A program made the translations under genes and the position numbers. The notes under the pieces were generated by a model. The model was given only the letters and a program-made list of their open reading frames with translations, did no database searches and had not been told where the DNA came from. Below are positions 7,170 to 15,314 of a DNA stretch of 19,108 nucleotides, in pieces; within the stretch, counting starts at the first letter, position 1, and the number at the start of each line of letters is the position of its first letter. This DNA comes from Pseudazoarcus pumilus_A (GTDB lineage: Bacteria > Pseudomonadota > Gammaproteobacteria > Burkholderiales > Rhodocyclaceae), in the NCBI GenBank assembly GCA_033837965.1, contig JAJLLM010000012.1:1-19108 (forward strand), in the 5' to 3' direction.

Positions 7170-8290
7170 AGCTGGCCTTCTGCCTCTACAAGTACTTCCC
7201 CTTCGGCGGGCTGCAGCGCGACTTCCTACGCATTGCACAAGCCTGCGTGGCGCGCGGCCACTCGGTACGCGTGTACACGCTGGAATGGGAAGGCGAACGG
7301 CCAGAGAACTTCGACATCGAGATCGTGCCGGCACGCGGGATCACCAACCCGGCGCGCTACCGCATGTTCACCGACCTGGTTCAGCTCGATCTCGCCGCTC
7401 GCCCGGTGGACCGCGTGGTGGGCTTCAACAAGATGCCGGGGCTGGACGTGTATTACGCCGCCGACCCCTGCTACGCCGAAAAGGCTGCGGAGCGGCGTGG
7501 CTGGCTGTACCGGCTGTCCGGCCGCTTCCGGCATTTTTCGGCCTATGAGCGCGCGGTATTCGCGCCGGAATCGAAGACCGCAATCCTGATGATCTCGACC
7601 GTGCAGCAGCCCCTGTTCGAGAAGCACTACGGCACGCCGCAGGCACGTTTCCACCTGCTGCCGCCGGGCATCGCGCAGGATCGCCGCGCGCCGGCCAACG
7701 CGGCGGAAATCCGCGCGGACTTCCGCCGCGAGTTCGGTCTTGCGGACGATGAGCGCCTGATCGTGCAGATCGGCTCCGGCTTTCGCACCAAGGGGCTGGA
7801 CCGCAGCCTCACCGCGCTGGCCGCGTTGCCGGAGGCGCTACGCGCACGCACGCGTCTGATCGTCATCGGCCAGGACGATCCGCGCCCCTTCCGCATACAG
7901 GTCAAGGCCGCGCGCATCGAGGATCGCGTCAGCATCCTGCCCGGCCGCGACGACATCCCGCGCTTCCTGCTCGGCGCCGATGTGCTGATCCACCCGGCCT
8001 ACGCCGAGAACACCGGCACGGTGCTGCTCGAAGCGGTGGTCGCCGGCCTGCCGGTGCTGACCACCGCGGTATGCGGCTACGCCCGCTACATCGACGAAGC
8101 GCAGGCCGGCCAGGTGCTGGCAGAACCCTTCGCGCAGGACGCCCTGAACACCATGCTGGCAGACATGCTGGACGACGATGCAGCGCGCGCGCGGTGGTCC
8201 GCCAACGGATTGCGCTGGGCCGAGCACGCCGACATCTACGCCATGCCCGACCGTGCGGCGGACCTCATCCTTGCCGGAGCCGCAGCATGA
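7166..8290 (+). CDS. waaG: LPS core glucosyltransferase WaaG (GT4)
   Basis: WaaG adds the first outer-core hexose to heptose II; it is a retaining GT4 enzyme of the GT-B fold. The ATG at 7166 is preceded by CAGGAG (7155-7160) at a 5-base distance and overlaps the waaC stop. The product has 374 residues, the usual WaaG size. Family marks are MKLAFCLYKYFPFGGLQRDF at the start (the glycine-rich loop), VVGFNKMPGLDVYYAADPCYAEK (about residues 88-110), VQIGSGFRTKGLDRSL in the donor domain, and AYAENTGTVLLEAVVAGLPVLTT (about 278-300), which holds the E-x7-E motif. The identity of the sugar added cannot be read from the sequence. The stop overlaps waaP (ATGA). Confidence 0.93.
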   Translation: MKLAFCLYKYFPFGGLQRDFLRIAQACVARGHSVRVYTLEWEGERPENFDIEIVPARGITNPARYRMFTDLVQLDLAARPVDRVVGFNKMPGLDVYYAADPCYAEKAAERRGWLYRLSGRFRHFSAYERAVFAPESKTAILMISTVQQPLFEKHYGTPQARFHLLPPGIAQDRRAPANAAEIRADFRREFGLADDERLIVQIGSGFRTKGLDRSLTALAALPEALRARTRLIVIGQDDPRPFRIQVKAARIEDRVSILPGRDDIPRFLLGADVLIHPAYAENTGTVLLEAVVAGLPVLTTAVCGYARYIDEAQAGQVLAEPFAQDALNTMLADMLDDDAARARWSANGLRWAEHADIYAMPDRAADLILAGAAA

Positions 8291-9105
8291 ACTGGCTGTG
8301 GCTCGCCCCGCCCTTCGACCGCCTGTGGGCCGACCGTGACCCCTTCGAGGCGGCCGAGGCGCTGCAGGGGGAGACCTTTCGCGAACTGGAAGCGCGCCGC
8401 ACGCTGCGCTTCGAGTGCGAAGGCCGCGCCTACTTCGCCAAGCTGCACCGCGGCGTGGGCTGGTTCGAGATCGTCGAGAATCTGCTGCGCGGGCGCGTTC
8501 CGGTACTCGGCGCGGAGAACGAGTATTCCGCCATCCGCCGGCTCGAAGAACTGGGCGTGCACACCATGACGCCGGTGGCTTTCGGCCAGCGCGGCGCCAA
8601 CCCGGCCACACGCCGCTCCTTCATCATCACCGAGGCGCTGACACCCACCGTTGCGCTGGACGAGCACTGCCGCAGCTGGCGCGACAACCCGCCTGATGCG
8701 CGCTGGCGCCGCGCCGTGATCGCGCGTGTGGCGGACATGACGCGGCGCATGCACGCAGGCGGCATGAACCACCGCGACTGCTACCTCGTGCATTTCCTGC
8801 TGCACCTCGACCCCGCGCCGACGCCGGAGGATTTCCGCATCTCGCTGATCGACCTGCACCGCGCCCAGTTGCGCCCCGCCACGCCGCGCCGCTGGCGCGA
8901 CAAGGATCTGGCCGCGCTGTATTTCGCCTCGCTCGAAGCCGGTCTCACGCAGCGCGACCGGCTGCGCTTCCTGCGCGCCTATTTCGGCACCTCGCTGCGC
9001 GCCATCCGCCGTGACGAGGCCGCCACGCTGAGCTTTCTCGAACGAGAGGGCGAGCGCCTGATGGAACGCTGGGAGCGCAAATTCGCGCCAGGGGCGGGGC
9101 AGTGA
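8287..9105 (+). CDS. waaP: LPS core heptose I kinase (WaaP)
   Basis: WaaP phosphorylates heptose I of the inner core; the negative charge stabilises the outer membrane through divalent cations. The 272-residue protein has the small protein-kinase-like fold. It has the ATP-binding Lys52 in YFAKLH, an acidic helix residue in GAENEYSAIRRL (about 75-86), the catalytic loop NHRDCYLVHF with Asp164, and the metal-binding Asp189 in LIDLHR. The segment GVGWFEIVENLLRGRVPVLGAENE is a strong WaaP signature. The ATG at 8287 overlaps the waaG stop (ATGA); longer in-frame starts encode non-family sequence. It is followed by two more kinase-fold genes, an order also known from Pseudomonas aeruginosa. Confidence 0.93.
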   Translation: MNWLWLAPPFDRLWADRDPFEAAEALQGETFRELEARRTLRFECEGRAYFAKLHRGVGWFEIVENLLRGRVPVLGAENEYSAIRRLEELGVHTMTPVAFGQRGANPATRRSFIITEALTPTVALDEHCRSWRDNPPDARWRRAVIARVADMTRRMHAGGMNHRDCYLVHFLLHLDPAPTPEDFRISLIDLHRAQLRPATPRRWRDKDLAALYFASLEAGLTQRDRLRFLRAYFGTSLRAIRRDEAATLSFLEREGERLMERWERKFAPGAGQ

Positions 9106-9851
9106 GAACCTGGACCCTGACCACCGCCTTCGCCGACAGCCCGGCTGCGCAAGCCTTCCCCGACCTGGAAGCGGTGTTTGCGCTGCGCGGCGAACACATC
9201 ACCTCCGACCCGCTGTCGGACGTCACGCGCATTGAAGTGGCAGGCACCCGCTACTACGTCAAACGCTACACCGGCGCCGGCAAGAACCCCCTGCGGCGCT
9301 TCTTCTCACGACCGCGGGTACGGCTGGAGTGGAAGAACCTGCGCGCATTTGCAGCCTGGGGCATCCCCACCGCGCGGCTGGTCGGTTACGGGCTGGAGCG
9401 CCGCAACGGCGCCTTCGTGCGCGGCGCATTGATCACCGAGGAAATCCGCGACACCACCGACATGGCCCGCATGGCCAACCAGGGCGATGCACGCCTGCGC
9501 GACGCCGCCTGGGTGGACGCCGTATCGCGCCAGATCGCCGACCTCACACGCACGATGCACGCGCACCGCTTCACCCACAACGACCTGAAGTGGCGCAACC
9601 TGCTGGTGACCTCGGGTGAGGCGCCGACGGTGTATCTGATCGACTGCCCGAGCGGCATGCGCTGGATCGAACCCTTCCTGTCCTACCGCATCGTCAAGGA
9701 TCTGGCCTGCCTCGACAAGGTCGCCAAGTACCAGCTCAGCCGCACGCAGCGGCTACGCTTCTACCATCAATACACCGGGCGACCGCGACTGGACGCGGCC
9801 GACCGCAAGCGCATTGCCCACATCCTGCGTTTCTTCGAGGGCCGCGAATGA
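9102..9851 (+). CDS. LPS kinase-family protein (WapP/WapQ- or KdkA/InaA-like)
   Basis: A 249-residue kinase-fold protein of the lipopolysaccharide kinase family. Catalytic residues are all visible: Lys54 in YYVKRY, Glu76 in RLEWKNL, the catalytic loop THNDLKWRNLL with Asp161 and Asn166, and Asp181 in YLIDCP. It probably phosphorylates a second inner-core sugar (heptose II or Kdo), but the acceptor cannot be decided from the sequence. The GTG start at 9102 overlaps the waaP stop (GTGA), and the upstream region is only G-rich. The stop overlaps the next gene by ATGA. By position it corresponds to the kinases wapP/wapQ after waaP in Pseudomonas aeruginosa. Confidence 0.83.
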   Translation: MRTWTLTTAFADSPAAQAFPDLEAVFALRGEHITSDPLSDVTRIEVAGTRYYVKRYTGAGKNPLRRFFSRPRVRLEWKNLRAFAAWGIPTARLVGYGLERRNGAFVRGALITEEIRDTTDMARMANQGDARLRDAAWVDAVSRQIADLTRTMHAHRFTHNDLKWRNLLVTSGEAPTVYLIDCPSGMRWIEPFLSYRIVKDLACLDKVAKYQLSRTQRLRFYHQYTGRPRLDAADRKRIAHILRFFEGRE

Positions 9852-11266
9852 GCACCCCGCCCCTGCTCGACACCACCGCGCTGCGCACCGCCGGACGCGA
9901 ACCACAAATGCCCTGCCGCGTCGCGTTGGCGGACGGGCGCGAAGTCGAGCTGCTGCGCTGCCTGCGCGTACTGCCCGGCAAGCGCATCGCCGCCGAAGGC
10001 CGCCTCGACGGCGCGCCGGTGCTGGCCAAGCTGTTCATCGCTGACGGTGCCGAGCGGCACCTGCGGCGCGAGCGCGAGGGCATCGACGCCCTGATCGCCG
10101 CCGGCATCGACACCCCCGGAATCGTCACCGAAGCGCCCCTGCAGGGTGGCGGCCAACTGCTCGCCACGCACTTCCTGCCGCAGGCAACGAGCCTTGCCGA
10201 GCGCTGGAGCGCCACCCCTCGCCCGCCGGGCGATGCGACCGCCATTGCCCTGATCCGCCCCGCGCTGGCGCTGCTCGCACGCATGCACACCGCCGGGCTG
10301 GCGCAAAGCGACCTGCATCTGGGGAACTTCCTGCTCGACGGTGAACGCCTGCTCGTCATCGACGGCGATGCCGTCGAGCGCCACGATCGGCCGCTCACGC
10401 CGCAGCAGGCCACCGACAACCTCGCCATCCTGCTCGCGCAGTTGCCGCCGGCATGGGATGCGCAGGTAGCACCGCTGCTCGACTCCTATCGCAACGCCGG
10501 CGGAGGGGGTGTGGCGCCGGGCCTGCAGGCGGCCATCGACAAGGTCCGCCACTGGCGGCTCGACGACCTGCTCGACAAGAGCCTGCGCGATTGCAGCCTG
10601 TTCGCCGTGCAGCGCAGCGTCACGCGCTTCGAATCGGTGGTGCGCGACGAGGCTGCGGCGCTGGCGCCGCTGCTGGCCGACCTCGATGGCGCCATGGCGC
10701 GCGGCAGCCTGCTCAAGGACGGGCGTACCGTAACGGTGGTGAAGCTCGTCTGCGGGGAACACACGCTGGTGGTCAAGCGCTACAACATCAAGGGGTTCGG
10801 ACACGGGCTGTCACGGCTGTGGCGGCCAAGCCGGGCGTGGCAGTCGTGGCTGGCGGCGCACCGCTTGCGCTTTCTCGGCATCGACACGCCGCGCCCGTTG
10901 GCGATGGTGGAGGAGCGCCTTGGCCCCCTGCGCCGGCGCGCTTGGCTGATCAGCGAATGGTGCGATGGCGAAGCCCTGGGCCGCGTGCTGAACACCGACC
11001 ACGCCCCCCCGCCCGCGCTGGCCACGGCACTGCGCAACACCTTCAACACGCTGGCGCGCGAGCGTATTCACCACGGCGACCTGAAAGCCAGCAACCTGCT
11101 TTGGAACGCCGGCCGGCTCTGGCTGATCGATCTGGACGGAACCACCGCACACCGCAGCCCAACCGCCTTCTCCCGCGCCTGGTCGCGCGACCGCGCCCGC
11201 CTGCTGCGCAACTGGCCGCCCGGCAGCGTGCTGGCGTGCTGGCTCGACACTCAACTGCCAAGGTAG
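9848..11266 (+). CDS. Tandem (two-domain) LPS kinase-family protein
   Basis: A 472-residue protein made of two kinase-fold domains in one chain. Domain 1 (about residues 25-215) has Lys61 in VLAKLF, an acidic helix around RREREG (73-78), the catalytic loop AQSDLHLGNFLL with Asp155 and Asn160 (Gln instead of His two before the Asp), and Asp172 in VIDGD. Domain 2 (about 290-465) has Lys310 in VVKRYN, the loop HHGDLKASNLL with Asp411 and Asn416, and Asp428 in LIDLDG. Both sets look complete, so both halves could be active on different core positions. It resembles the double-kinase gene PA5006 found after wapQ in Pseudomonas aeruginosa. The ATG overlaps the preceding stop (ATGA). The 7-base gap to the next gene suggests the operon continues. 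Confidence 0.83.
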   Translation: MSTPPLLDTTALRTAGREPQMPCRVALADGREVELLRCLRVLPGKRIAAEGRLDGAPVLAKLFIADGAERHLRREREGIDALIAAGIDTPGIVTEAPLQGGGQLLATHFLPQATSLAERWSATPRPPGDATAIALIRPALALLARMHTAGLAQSDLHLGNFLLDGERLLVIDGDAVERHDRPLTPQQATDNLAILLAQLPPAWDAQVAPLLDSYRNAGGGGVAPGLQAAIDKVRHWRLDDLLDKSLRDCSLFAVQRSVTRFESVVRDEAAALAPLLADLDGAMARGSLLKDGRTVTVVKLVCGEHTLVVKRYNIKGFGHGLSRLWRPSRAWQSWLAAHRLRFLGIDTPRPLAMVEERLGPLRRRAWLISEWCDGEALGRVLNTDHAPPPALATALRNTFNTLARERIHHGDLKASNLLWNAGRLWLIDLDGTTAHRSPTAFSRAWSRDRARLLRNWPPGSVLACWLDTQLPR

Positions 11267-11273
11267 GTACGCC

Positions 11274-12290
11274 ATGTCGGCGCTGCTCTGGCTCTCACTC
11301 GTCAGCCTAGCGCTCAGCTTCGTCCTGACCGGCGCAGTGCGCCGCTATGCCTTGGCTCGCGGGGTGATCGACCTTCCGGGCGCGCGCAGTTCTCACACCC
11401 AGCCCACCCCTCGCGGCGCAGGCGTGGCCGTGACCGCAGCTTTTCTGTTCACTCTCACCGCACTCGGTTGGCTCGACATGCTCGATCCACACCTGCAGTG
11501 GGCGCTGATCGGTGCCAGCTTGCCCGTATGTGCGATCGGCTTCATCGACGACCATCGGCACGTCGCCGCCCACTGGCGCCTAATAACGCACGGCGCGGCT
11601 GCCATTTGGGCAATATGGGCGCTGGGCGGTATGCCTACGCTATCACTTTTCGGTATCGGTCTCGCACCCAGCCTGATTGGCTCGCTGCTAGGCGCGATCG
11701 GTCTGGCTTGGCTGCTCAACCTCTACAATTTCATGGACGGCATCGATACGCTGGCGGGTGTAGAAGCCCTGACAACGGCGCTCGGCGGCGCACTGCTGCT
11801 GTGGCTGACCGGCCGGCCAGAACAAGCTGCGCCAGCGCTTCTGCTAGCGGCAGCCAGCGCTGGCTTCCTCCTGTGGAATCTGCCGCCAGCGCGGATTTTC
11901 CTCGGCGACTCGGGCAGTGGCCTGATGGGCATCGCACTGGGCGTAATGGCACTGCATGCCGCGCACTCCGATCCTGCAATACTTTGGGGCTGGCTGATCT
12001 TACTCGGTGTATTCGTCACCGACACCACGGCAACCCTGCTGCGCCGTCTCCTGCGGGGCGAGACCATTTGGCACTCCCATTGCAGTCACGCCTACCAGCA
12101 TCTTGCGCGGCGGTGGAAGAGTCACGGCCGGGTTTCAGCAGCGGTATTAGCCATCAATCTGCTATGGCTGCTGCCTTGTGCACTATTGGTGGTCATTGCC
12201 CGGATCGATGCAGGCTGGGGCGTGCTGCTCGCTTACGCGCCGCTCGTGGCACTTGGGTTGTCGCTCGGGGCTGGCAGAGCAGAAGACTGA
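11274..12290 (+). CDS. Polyprenyl-phosphate sugar-1-phosphate transferase (WecA/WbpL/MraY family)
   Basis: An integral membrane enzyme, 338 residues with about ten hydrophobic segments, that would load an N-acetylated sugar phosphate from a UDP-sugar onto undecaprenyl phosphate. This is the first step of O-antigen or a similar polysaccharide. The family motifs are clear: DLPGARSSHTQPTPRGAG (33-50), the acidic pair D92-D93 in GFIDDHR, NLYNFMDGIDTLAG (149-162) with Asp155, FLGDSGS (209-215) with Asp212, and the C-terminal His cluster WHSHCSHAYQHL (266-277). This His-rich ending is closer to WbpL-type enzymes than to MraY. The exact sugar (GlcNAc, FucNAc or QuiNAc) is not readable. AAGG upstream (about 11260) may serve as ribosome binding site. 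Codon use is slightly more AT-rich than in the preceding core genes. Confidence 0.88.
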   Translation: MSALLWLSLVSLALSFVLTGAVRRYALARGVIDLPGARSSHTQPTPRGAGVAVTAAFLFTLTALGWLDMLDPHLQWALIGASLPVCAIGFIDDHRHVAAHWRLITHGAAAIWAIWALGGMPTLSLFGIGLAPSLIGSLLGAIGLAWLLNLYNFMDGIDTLAGVEALTTALGGALLLWLTGRPEQAAPALLLAAASAGFLLWNLPPARIFLGDSGSGLMGIALGVMALHAAHSDPAILWGWLILLGVFVTDTTATLLRRLLRGETIWHSHCSHAYQHLARRWKSHGRVSAAVLAINLLWLLPCALLVVIARIDAGWGVLLAYAPLVALGLSLGAGRAED

Positions 12291-12486
12291 CGGCTCGCAT
12301 GAAGCGCCCCTCCGCCCATCCAGCAGCCGCTTAAACGGACTCAGATCCAACACTCACCCTGCAAGAACTCAGAGGCATAAAAAAATGTGAGCGTACTCAT
12401 CGGCAGGGAGTCGATAGGTGCGCCACGAAACATCTTTATCTTGGGATGCTAAAAACGGGCGCATGCCCTTACCAAGCAAACTCATG
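12291..12486. other. Intergenic gap between convergent genes
   Basis: This 196-base gap separates the convergent + strand transferase and - strand msbA. Apart from one weak hairpin with a T-run near 12451-12470, I see no gene, repeat or RNA in it. It is more AT-rich than the flanking genes. Confidence 0.6.
12451..12468 (-). terminator. Weak candidate terminator after msbA
   Basis: Read on the - strand, about 19 bases after the msbA stop, GGGC-ATGC-GCCC forms a 4-bp GC stem and is followed by G and then TTTTT (12455-12451). The position and T-run fit a Rho-independent terminator, but the stem is short. Confidence 0.35.
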
Positions 12487-14334
12487 TCACGGTGATGACG
12501 GCGACAAGTCTTCGCACGTTCCGGCTTCGTCGCGGAACTGCACTGTATGCAGTCGCGCGTAATGACCACCTCCCGCTAGCAGCTCGGCATGCGTCCCTCG
12601 CTCCACAATGCGCCCCTGATCCATCACCAGAATCAGGTCCGCCTTCTCGATGGTCGACAGGCGGTGCGCGATGACGAGCGTGCTGCGCCCGCGCATGACT
12701 CCGTCCAGCGCAGCCTGGATGTGGCGCTCGGATTCGGTATCAAGCGCCGAAGTGGCCTCGTCGAGAATCAGCAGCGGCGCATCCTTGAGAATGGCGCGCG
12801 CAATCGCCAGGCGCTGACGCTGGCCGCCGGAGAGCAGCACGCCGTTCTCGCCGACCAGCGTGTCGAAGCCCTGCGGCAGGTGATCGATGAACTCGCGCGC
12901 GAAAGCCATTTCGGCAGCATGCTCGACCGCCTCGCGCGGGGCATCTGCCAGGTCGCCATACGCGATGTTGCTGTGAACGGTGTCGTTGAACAGCGTGACG
13001 TGCTGGGTCACCAGCGCGATGTGGCGACGCAGGTTACGCAGCGTGTAGTCCTCGACATCCACACCGTCGAGCAGGATGTCACCCTGATCATGGTGATAGA
13101 AGCGCGGGATCAGGCTCGCCAGCGTGGTCTTGCCACTGCCCGAGCGCCCGACCAGCGCGACCATCTGGCCCGGCTCGATGGTGAAGCTGACGTCATCAAG
13201 CACCTGCGCGTCGTGGCCCGGGTAGCGAAAACTCAAGTTGCGTACCTCGACCCGTCCTTCAACGCGCTCGCGCTCGACCGTGCCGCCATCGGGCTCGACC
13301 GGTTCGTCGAGCTGCTCGAAGATGCTCTCGGCGCCGGCAAGGCCCTTCTGGATGGTGGCGCTGACTTCCGACAACTGACGGATCGGCTTGGGCAGCAGGC
13401 CGGCAGCGGTAATGTAGGCGACCAGATCGCCGGCCGAGGAATCCCCACGCAGCAGCAGCACAAGAAACAGCAACACGGCCATCGCGCTGTAGGTGACGAA
13501 CTGCAGCGAGGGCGTGAAGGTGGCGCTGATCTTCACCATCTTCAGCTGCTTCTTCATGTTGTCGGCGCTGGCGTCGCGGAAGCGCGCAGACTCGTAGTCC
13601 TCGCCGCCGAAACTGCGCACCACACGATAGCCCTGGATGGTCTCCGAAGCGACATGCGTGACATCCCCCATGGCCTCCTGGATCTTGTGGCTCTGCTTGC
13701 GGAACTTGCGGCTGGCGCTGGTCACCATGACGCCGATCAGCGGCAGGATGGCGATCATGACGAGGGTCAGCTTCCAGTTCATCCACAGCAGGAAACCGAA
13801 CAGGAAGACGATGGTCAGGCCCTCCCGCACGACGGTCTTAATGGCATCGGTGGCGGCACCCGTGACCATCGTGACGTTGTAGGTGATGCACGAAATCAGA
13901 TGACCGGAGTTGTGCTGGTCGAAATACCGGTTGGGCAAACGCAGCAGGCTGTCGAACAGCGCCCGGCGCAGGTGGTCCACCAACCCCAGCGAAACGCGGG
14001 CAATGAAATAGTTGCCGAGAAAGGTGCCGACGCCCTGCCAGACGGCAATCGCCACCAGCAGCAAGGGCACTGCATGCAGCAACTGCATGCCAGACAACAG
14101 AGGCACGCCCTCCATCACGGCACCACCGGGGTCGGTCAGCCCGTCGACAAAGAACTTCAAGACGGTCGCCATCATCGGCTGCGCCGACGCAAAGATCATG
14201 AAGCCGAGCAGACTGATCGCGAACCAGCCGAGGAAGGGCCGGACGTAGCGCAGCAGCCTCACGTAGATACGGAGGGAGGTCGCAGGCTTTTCAGCTGAAG
14301 GCCGCTCATGGCGCGGCATTGGCGGGGAACTCAT
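12487..14334 (-). CDS. msbA: Lipid A-core flippase MsbA (ABC exporter)
   Basis: MsbA is a homodimeric ABC exporter that flips lipid A-core (and phospholipid) across the inner membrane. The 615-residue protein has an N-terminal six-helix transmembrane domain (about residues 30-330) and a C-terminal nucleotide-binding domain. Walker A is GRSGSGKTT (396-404), the Q-loop is in LVTQHVTLFND (441-451), the signature is LSGGQRQRLAIARA (501-514), Walker B is LLILDEATSALD (521-532), and the H-loop is IAHRLS. The segments NRYFDQHNSGHLISCITYNV and AAGLLPKPIRQLSEVSATIQKGLAGAESIFEQLD are typical of MsbA rather than drug exporters. No clear ribosome binding site precedes the ATG at 14334; ATG codons further in are alternatives. 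It lies 74 bases downstream of rpoH on the same strand, with a strong hairpin in the gap. Confidence 0.93.
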   Translation of the reverse strand: MSSPPMPRHERPSAEKPATSLRIYVRLLRYVRPFLGWFAISLLGFMIFASAQPMMATVLKFFVDGLTDPGGAVMEGVPLLSGMQLLHAVPLLLVAIAVWQGVGTFLGNYFIARVSLGLVDHLRRALFDSLLRLPNRYFDQHNSGHLISCITYNVTMVTGAATDAIKTVVREGLTIVFLFGFLLWMNWKLTLVMIAILPLIGVMVTSASRKFRKQSHKIQEAMGDVTHVASETIQGYRVVRSFGGEDYESARFRDASADNMKKQLKMVKISATFTPSLQFVTYSAMAVLLFLVLLLRGDSSAGDLVAYITAAGLLPKPIRQLSEVSATIQKGLAGAESIFEQLDEPVEPDGGTVERERVEGRVEVRNLSFRYPGHDAQVLDDVSFTIEPGQMVALVGRSGSGKTTLASLIPRFYHHDQGDILLDGVDVEDYTLRNLRRHIALVTQHVTLFNDTVHSNIAYGDLADAPREAVEHAAEMAFAREFIDHLPQGFDTLVGENGVLLSGGQRQRLAIARAILKDAPLLILDEATSALDTESERHIQAALDGVMRGRSTLVIAHRLSTIEKADLILVMDQGRIVERGTHAELLAGGGHYARLHTVQFRDEAGTCEDLSPSSP

Positions 14335-14351
14335 GAGGGCTGGATGTTAAC

Positions 14352-14393
14352 ACGCCCGCCATTTCCAGCCGTAGTGCAGGGAATGGCGGGCGT
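14352..14393. terminator. Strong hairpin between rpoH and msbA
   Basis: Left arm ACGCCCGCCATT (14352-14363) pairs perfectly with AATGGCGGGCGT (14382-14393). It extends by one G-U and two C-G pairs, giving about 15 bp with a 12-base loop. It starts 15 bases after the rpoH stop. On the - strand the stem is followed by GTTAAC, not a real T-run. On the + strand it is followed by TTT. It probably terminates or stabilises the 3' end of rpoH mRNA, and perhaps attenuates readthrough into msbA. Confidence 0.55.
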
Positions 14394-14408
14394 TTTGAAG
14401 ATGCATGT

Positions 14409-15257
14409 TCAGGCTGCGATCAGACCACGCATACGCTGCATGGCCTTGGCCTCGATCTGGCGGATGCGTTCAGCCGAAACGCCATACTCGGCCGCCAATT
14501 CGTGCAGCGTCGCACCGCCCTCCTCGACCAGCCAGCGGCGGCGCACGATGTCACGGCTGCGCTCATCCAGGCTGGCCAAGGCGTCGCGCAGCCCCTCGTC
14601 GCACAGGCGGGCCTGTTCAGTGCGCTCCAGCACCTCGGAAGGTTCGGCGTGCGGATCGGGCAGGTAGGCGATTGGCGCAAAGGCATCATCCTCGTCGTCG
14701 GATGAACCTTCCAGCGGCAAGTCGCGGCCGGTCAGGCGGGTTTCCATCTCCACCACCTCCTCGGGCTTGACGCCGAGCTGGCTCGCAACCGCAGCGACCT
14801 CCTCGCGGCTGAGCGCGCTGGTGCCGGACTTCATGCTGCGCAGGTTGAAAAACAGCTTGCGCTGCGCCTTGGTGGTCGCAATCTTGACCAGACGCCAGTT
14901 GCGGATGATGTATTCGTGAATCTCGGCCTTGATCCAGTGAATCGCAAACGACACCAGGCGCACGCCGCGCGTCGGATCGAAGCGCTTGACCGCCTTCATC
15001 AGGCCGATGCTGCCCTCCTGGATCAAGTCCGCATGCGGCAGACCATAGCCGAGGTAACCCCGCGCAATCGACACCACCAGGCGCAAGTGCGACATCACCA
15101 GCTGGCGAGCCGCCTCGACATCGCCCTCTTCGCGCAGGCGAACGGCCAGCGCATGCTCCTCCTGCTCGCTCAGCAGCGGGATGCGATTGACCGACTGGAT
15201 GTACTGATCGATGCTGCCCGAGGCAGCCGGAACCGGAAAAGACAAGGCCTGAGTCAT
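14409..15257 (-). CDS. rpoH: Heat-shock RNA polymerase sigma factor RpoH (sigma-32)
   Basis: RpoH directs RNA polymerase to heat-shock promoters. The 282-residue protein has the sigma-70 regions in order. Region 2 holds LRLVVSIARGYLGYGLPHADLIQEGSIGLMKAVKRFDPTRGVRLVSFAIHWIKAEIHEYI, listed here as adjoining short motifs. The RpoH box (QRKLFFNLRSMK) follows and identifies sigma-32 rather than another group member. Region 4 ends in a helix-turn-helix (LHELAAEYGVSAERIRQIEAKAMQRMR). The start is placed at the ATG at 15257 rather than 27 bases upstream, because AGGAGG at 15273-15268 precedes it and the product then begins MTQALSFPVPAA, the usual RpoH form. A perfect CIRCE operator overlaps its promoter, so HrcA repression is likely. 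The promoter and leader are short. Confidence 0.95.
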   Translation of the reverse strand: MTQALSFPVPAASGSIDQYIQSVNRIPLLSEQEEHALAVRLREEGDVEAARQLVMSHLRLVVSIARGYLGYGLPHADLIQEGSIGLMKAVKRFDPTRGVRLVSFAIHWIKAEIHEYIIRNWRLVKIATTKAQRKLFFNLRSMKSGTSALSREEVAAVASQLGVKPEEVVEMETRLTGRDLPLEGSSDDEDDAFAPIAYLPDPHAEPSEVLERTEQARLCDEGLRDALASLDERSRDIVRRRWLVEEGGATLHELAAEYGVSAERIRQIEAKAMQRMRGLIAA

Positions 15258-15267
15258 GTTTGTCCAA

Positions 15268-15273
15268 CCTCCT
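15268..15273 (-). promoter_or_regulatory. Shine-Dalgarno of rpoH
   Basis: A perfect AGGAGG on the - strand, 10 bases before the ATG at 15257. It decides the start codon against the more upstream in-frame ATG at 15284, which would lie in front of it. Confidence 0.75.
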
Positions 15274-15282
15274 GTACGAGCC

Positions 15283-15312
15283 ATTTTAGCACTCGTGGCA
15301 TATGAGTGCTAA
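15283..15312 (-). promoter_or_regulatory. Candidate rpoH promoter inside the CIRCE palindrome
   Basis: On the - strand TTAGCA (15312-15307) as -35 is followed after 18 bases by TAAAAT (15288-15283) as -10. The -10 is preceded by TGC, an extended -10 element. The -35 matches the consensus at 4 of 6 positions and the -10 at 5 of 6. The start of transcription would fall near 15276, leaving a leader of only about 20 bases. Confidence 0.5.
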
Positions 15313-15314
15313 AA
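15284..15314. promoter_or_regulatory. CIRCE operator (HrcA binding site)
   Basis: TTAGCACTC (15286-15294), a 9-base spacer, and GAGTGCTAA (15304-15312) form the exact CIRCE consensus TTAGCACTC-N9-GAGTGCTAA. The palindrome extends by TT and AA to 11-base arms. CIRCE is the known operator of the heat-shock repressor HrcA, usually found before groESL or dnaK. Here it lies between rpoH and a divergent gene and covers the likely -35 and -10 of rpoH, so bound HrcA would block RNA polymerase. Confidence 0.93.

Noticed and set aside
5949..7334. Long open frame on the - strand across waaF, waaC and waaG
   Set aside because: Same reason: antisense to well-supported, overlapping genes and without family features.
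12299..12334. Tiny open frame in the gap after the transferase gene
   Set aside because: Only 11 codons, no ribosome binding site and no recognisable peptide.
12589..14298. Long open frame on the + strand across msbA
   Set aside because: It is the complement of the msbA coding region; the msbA reading has all ABC motifs and the + strand reading has none.
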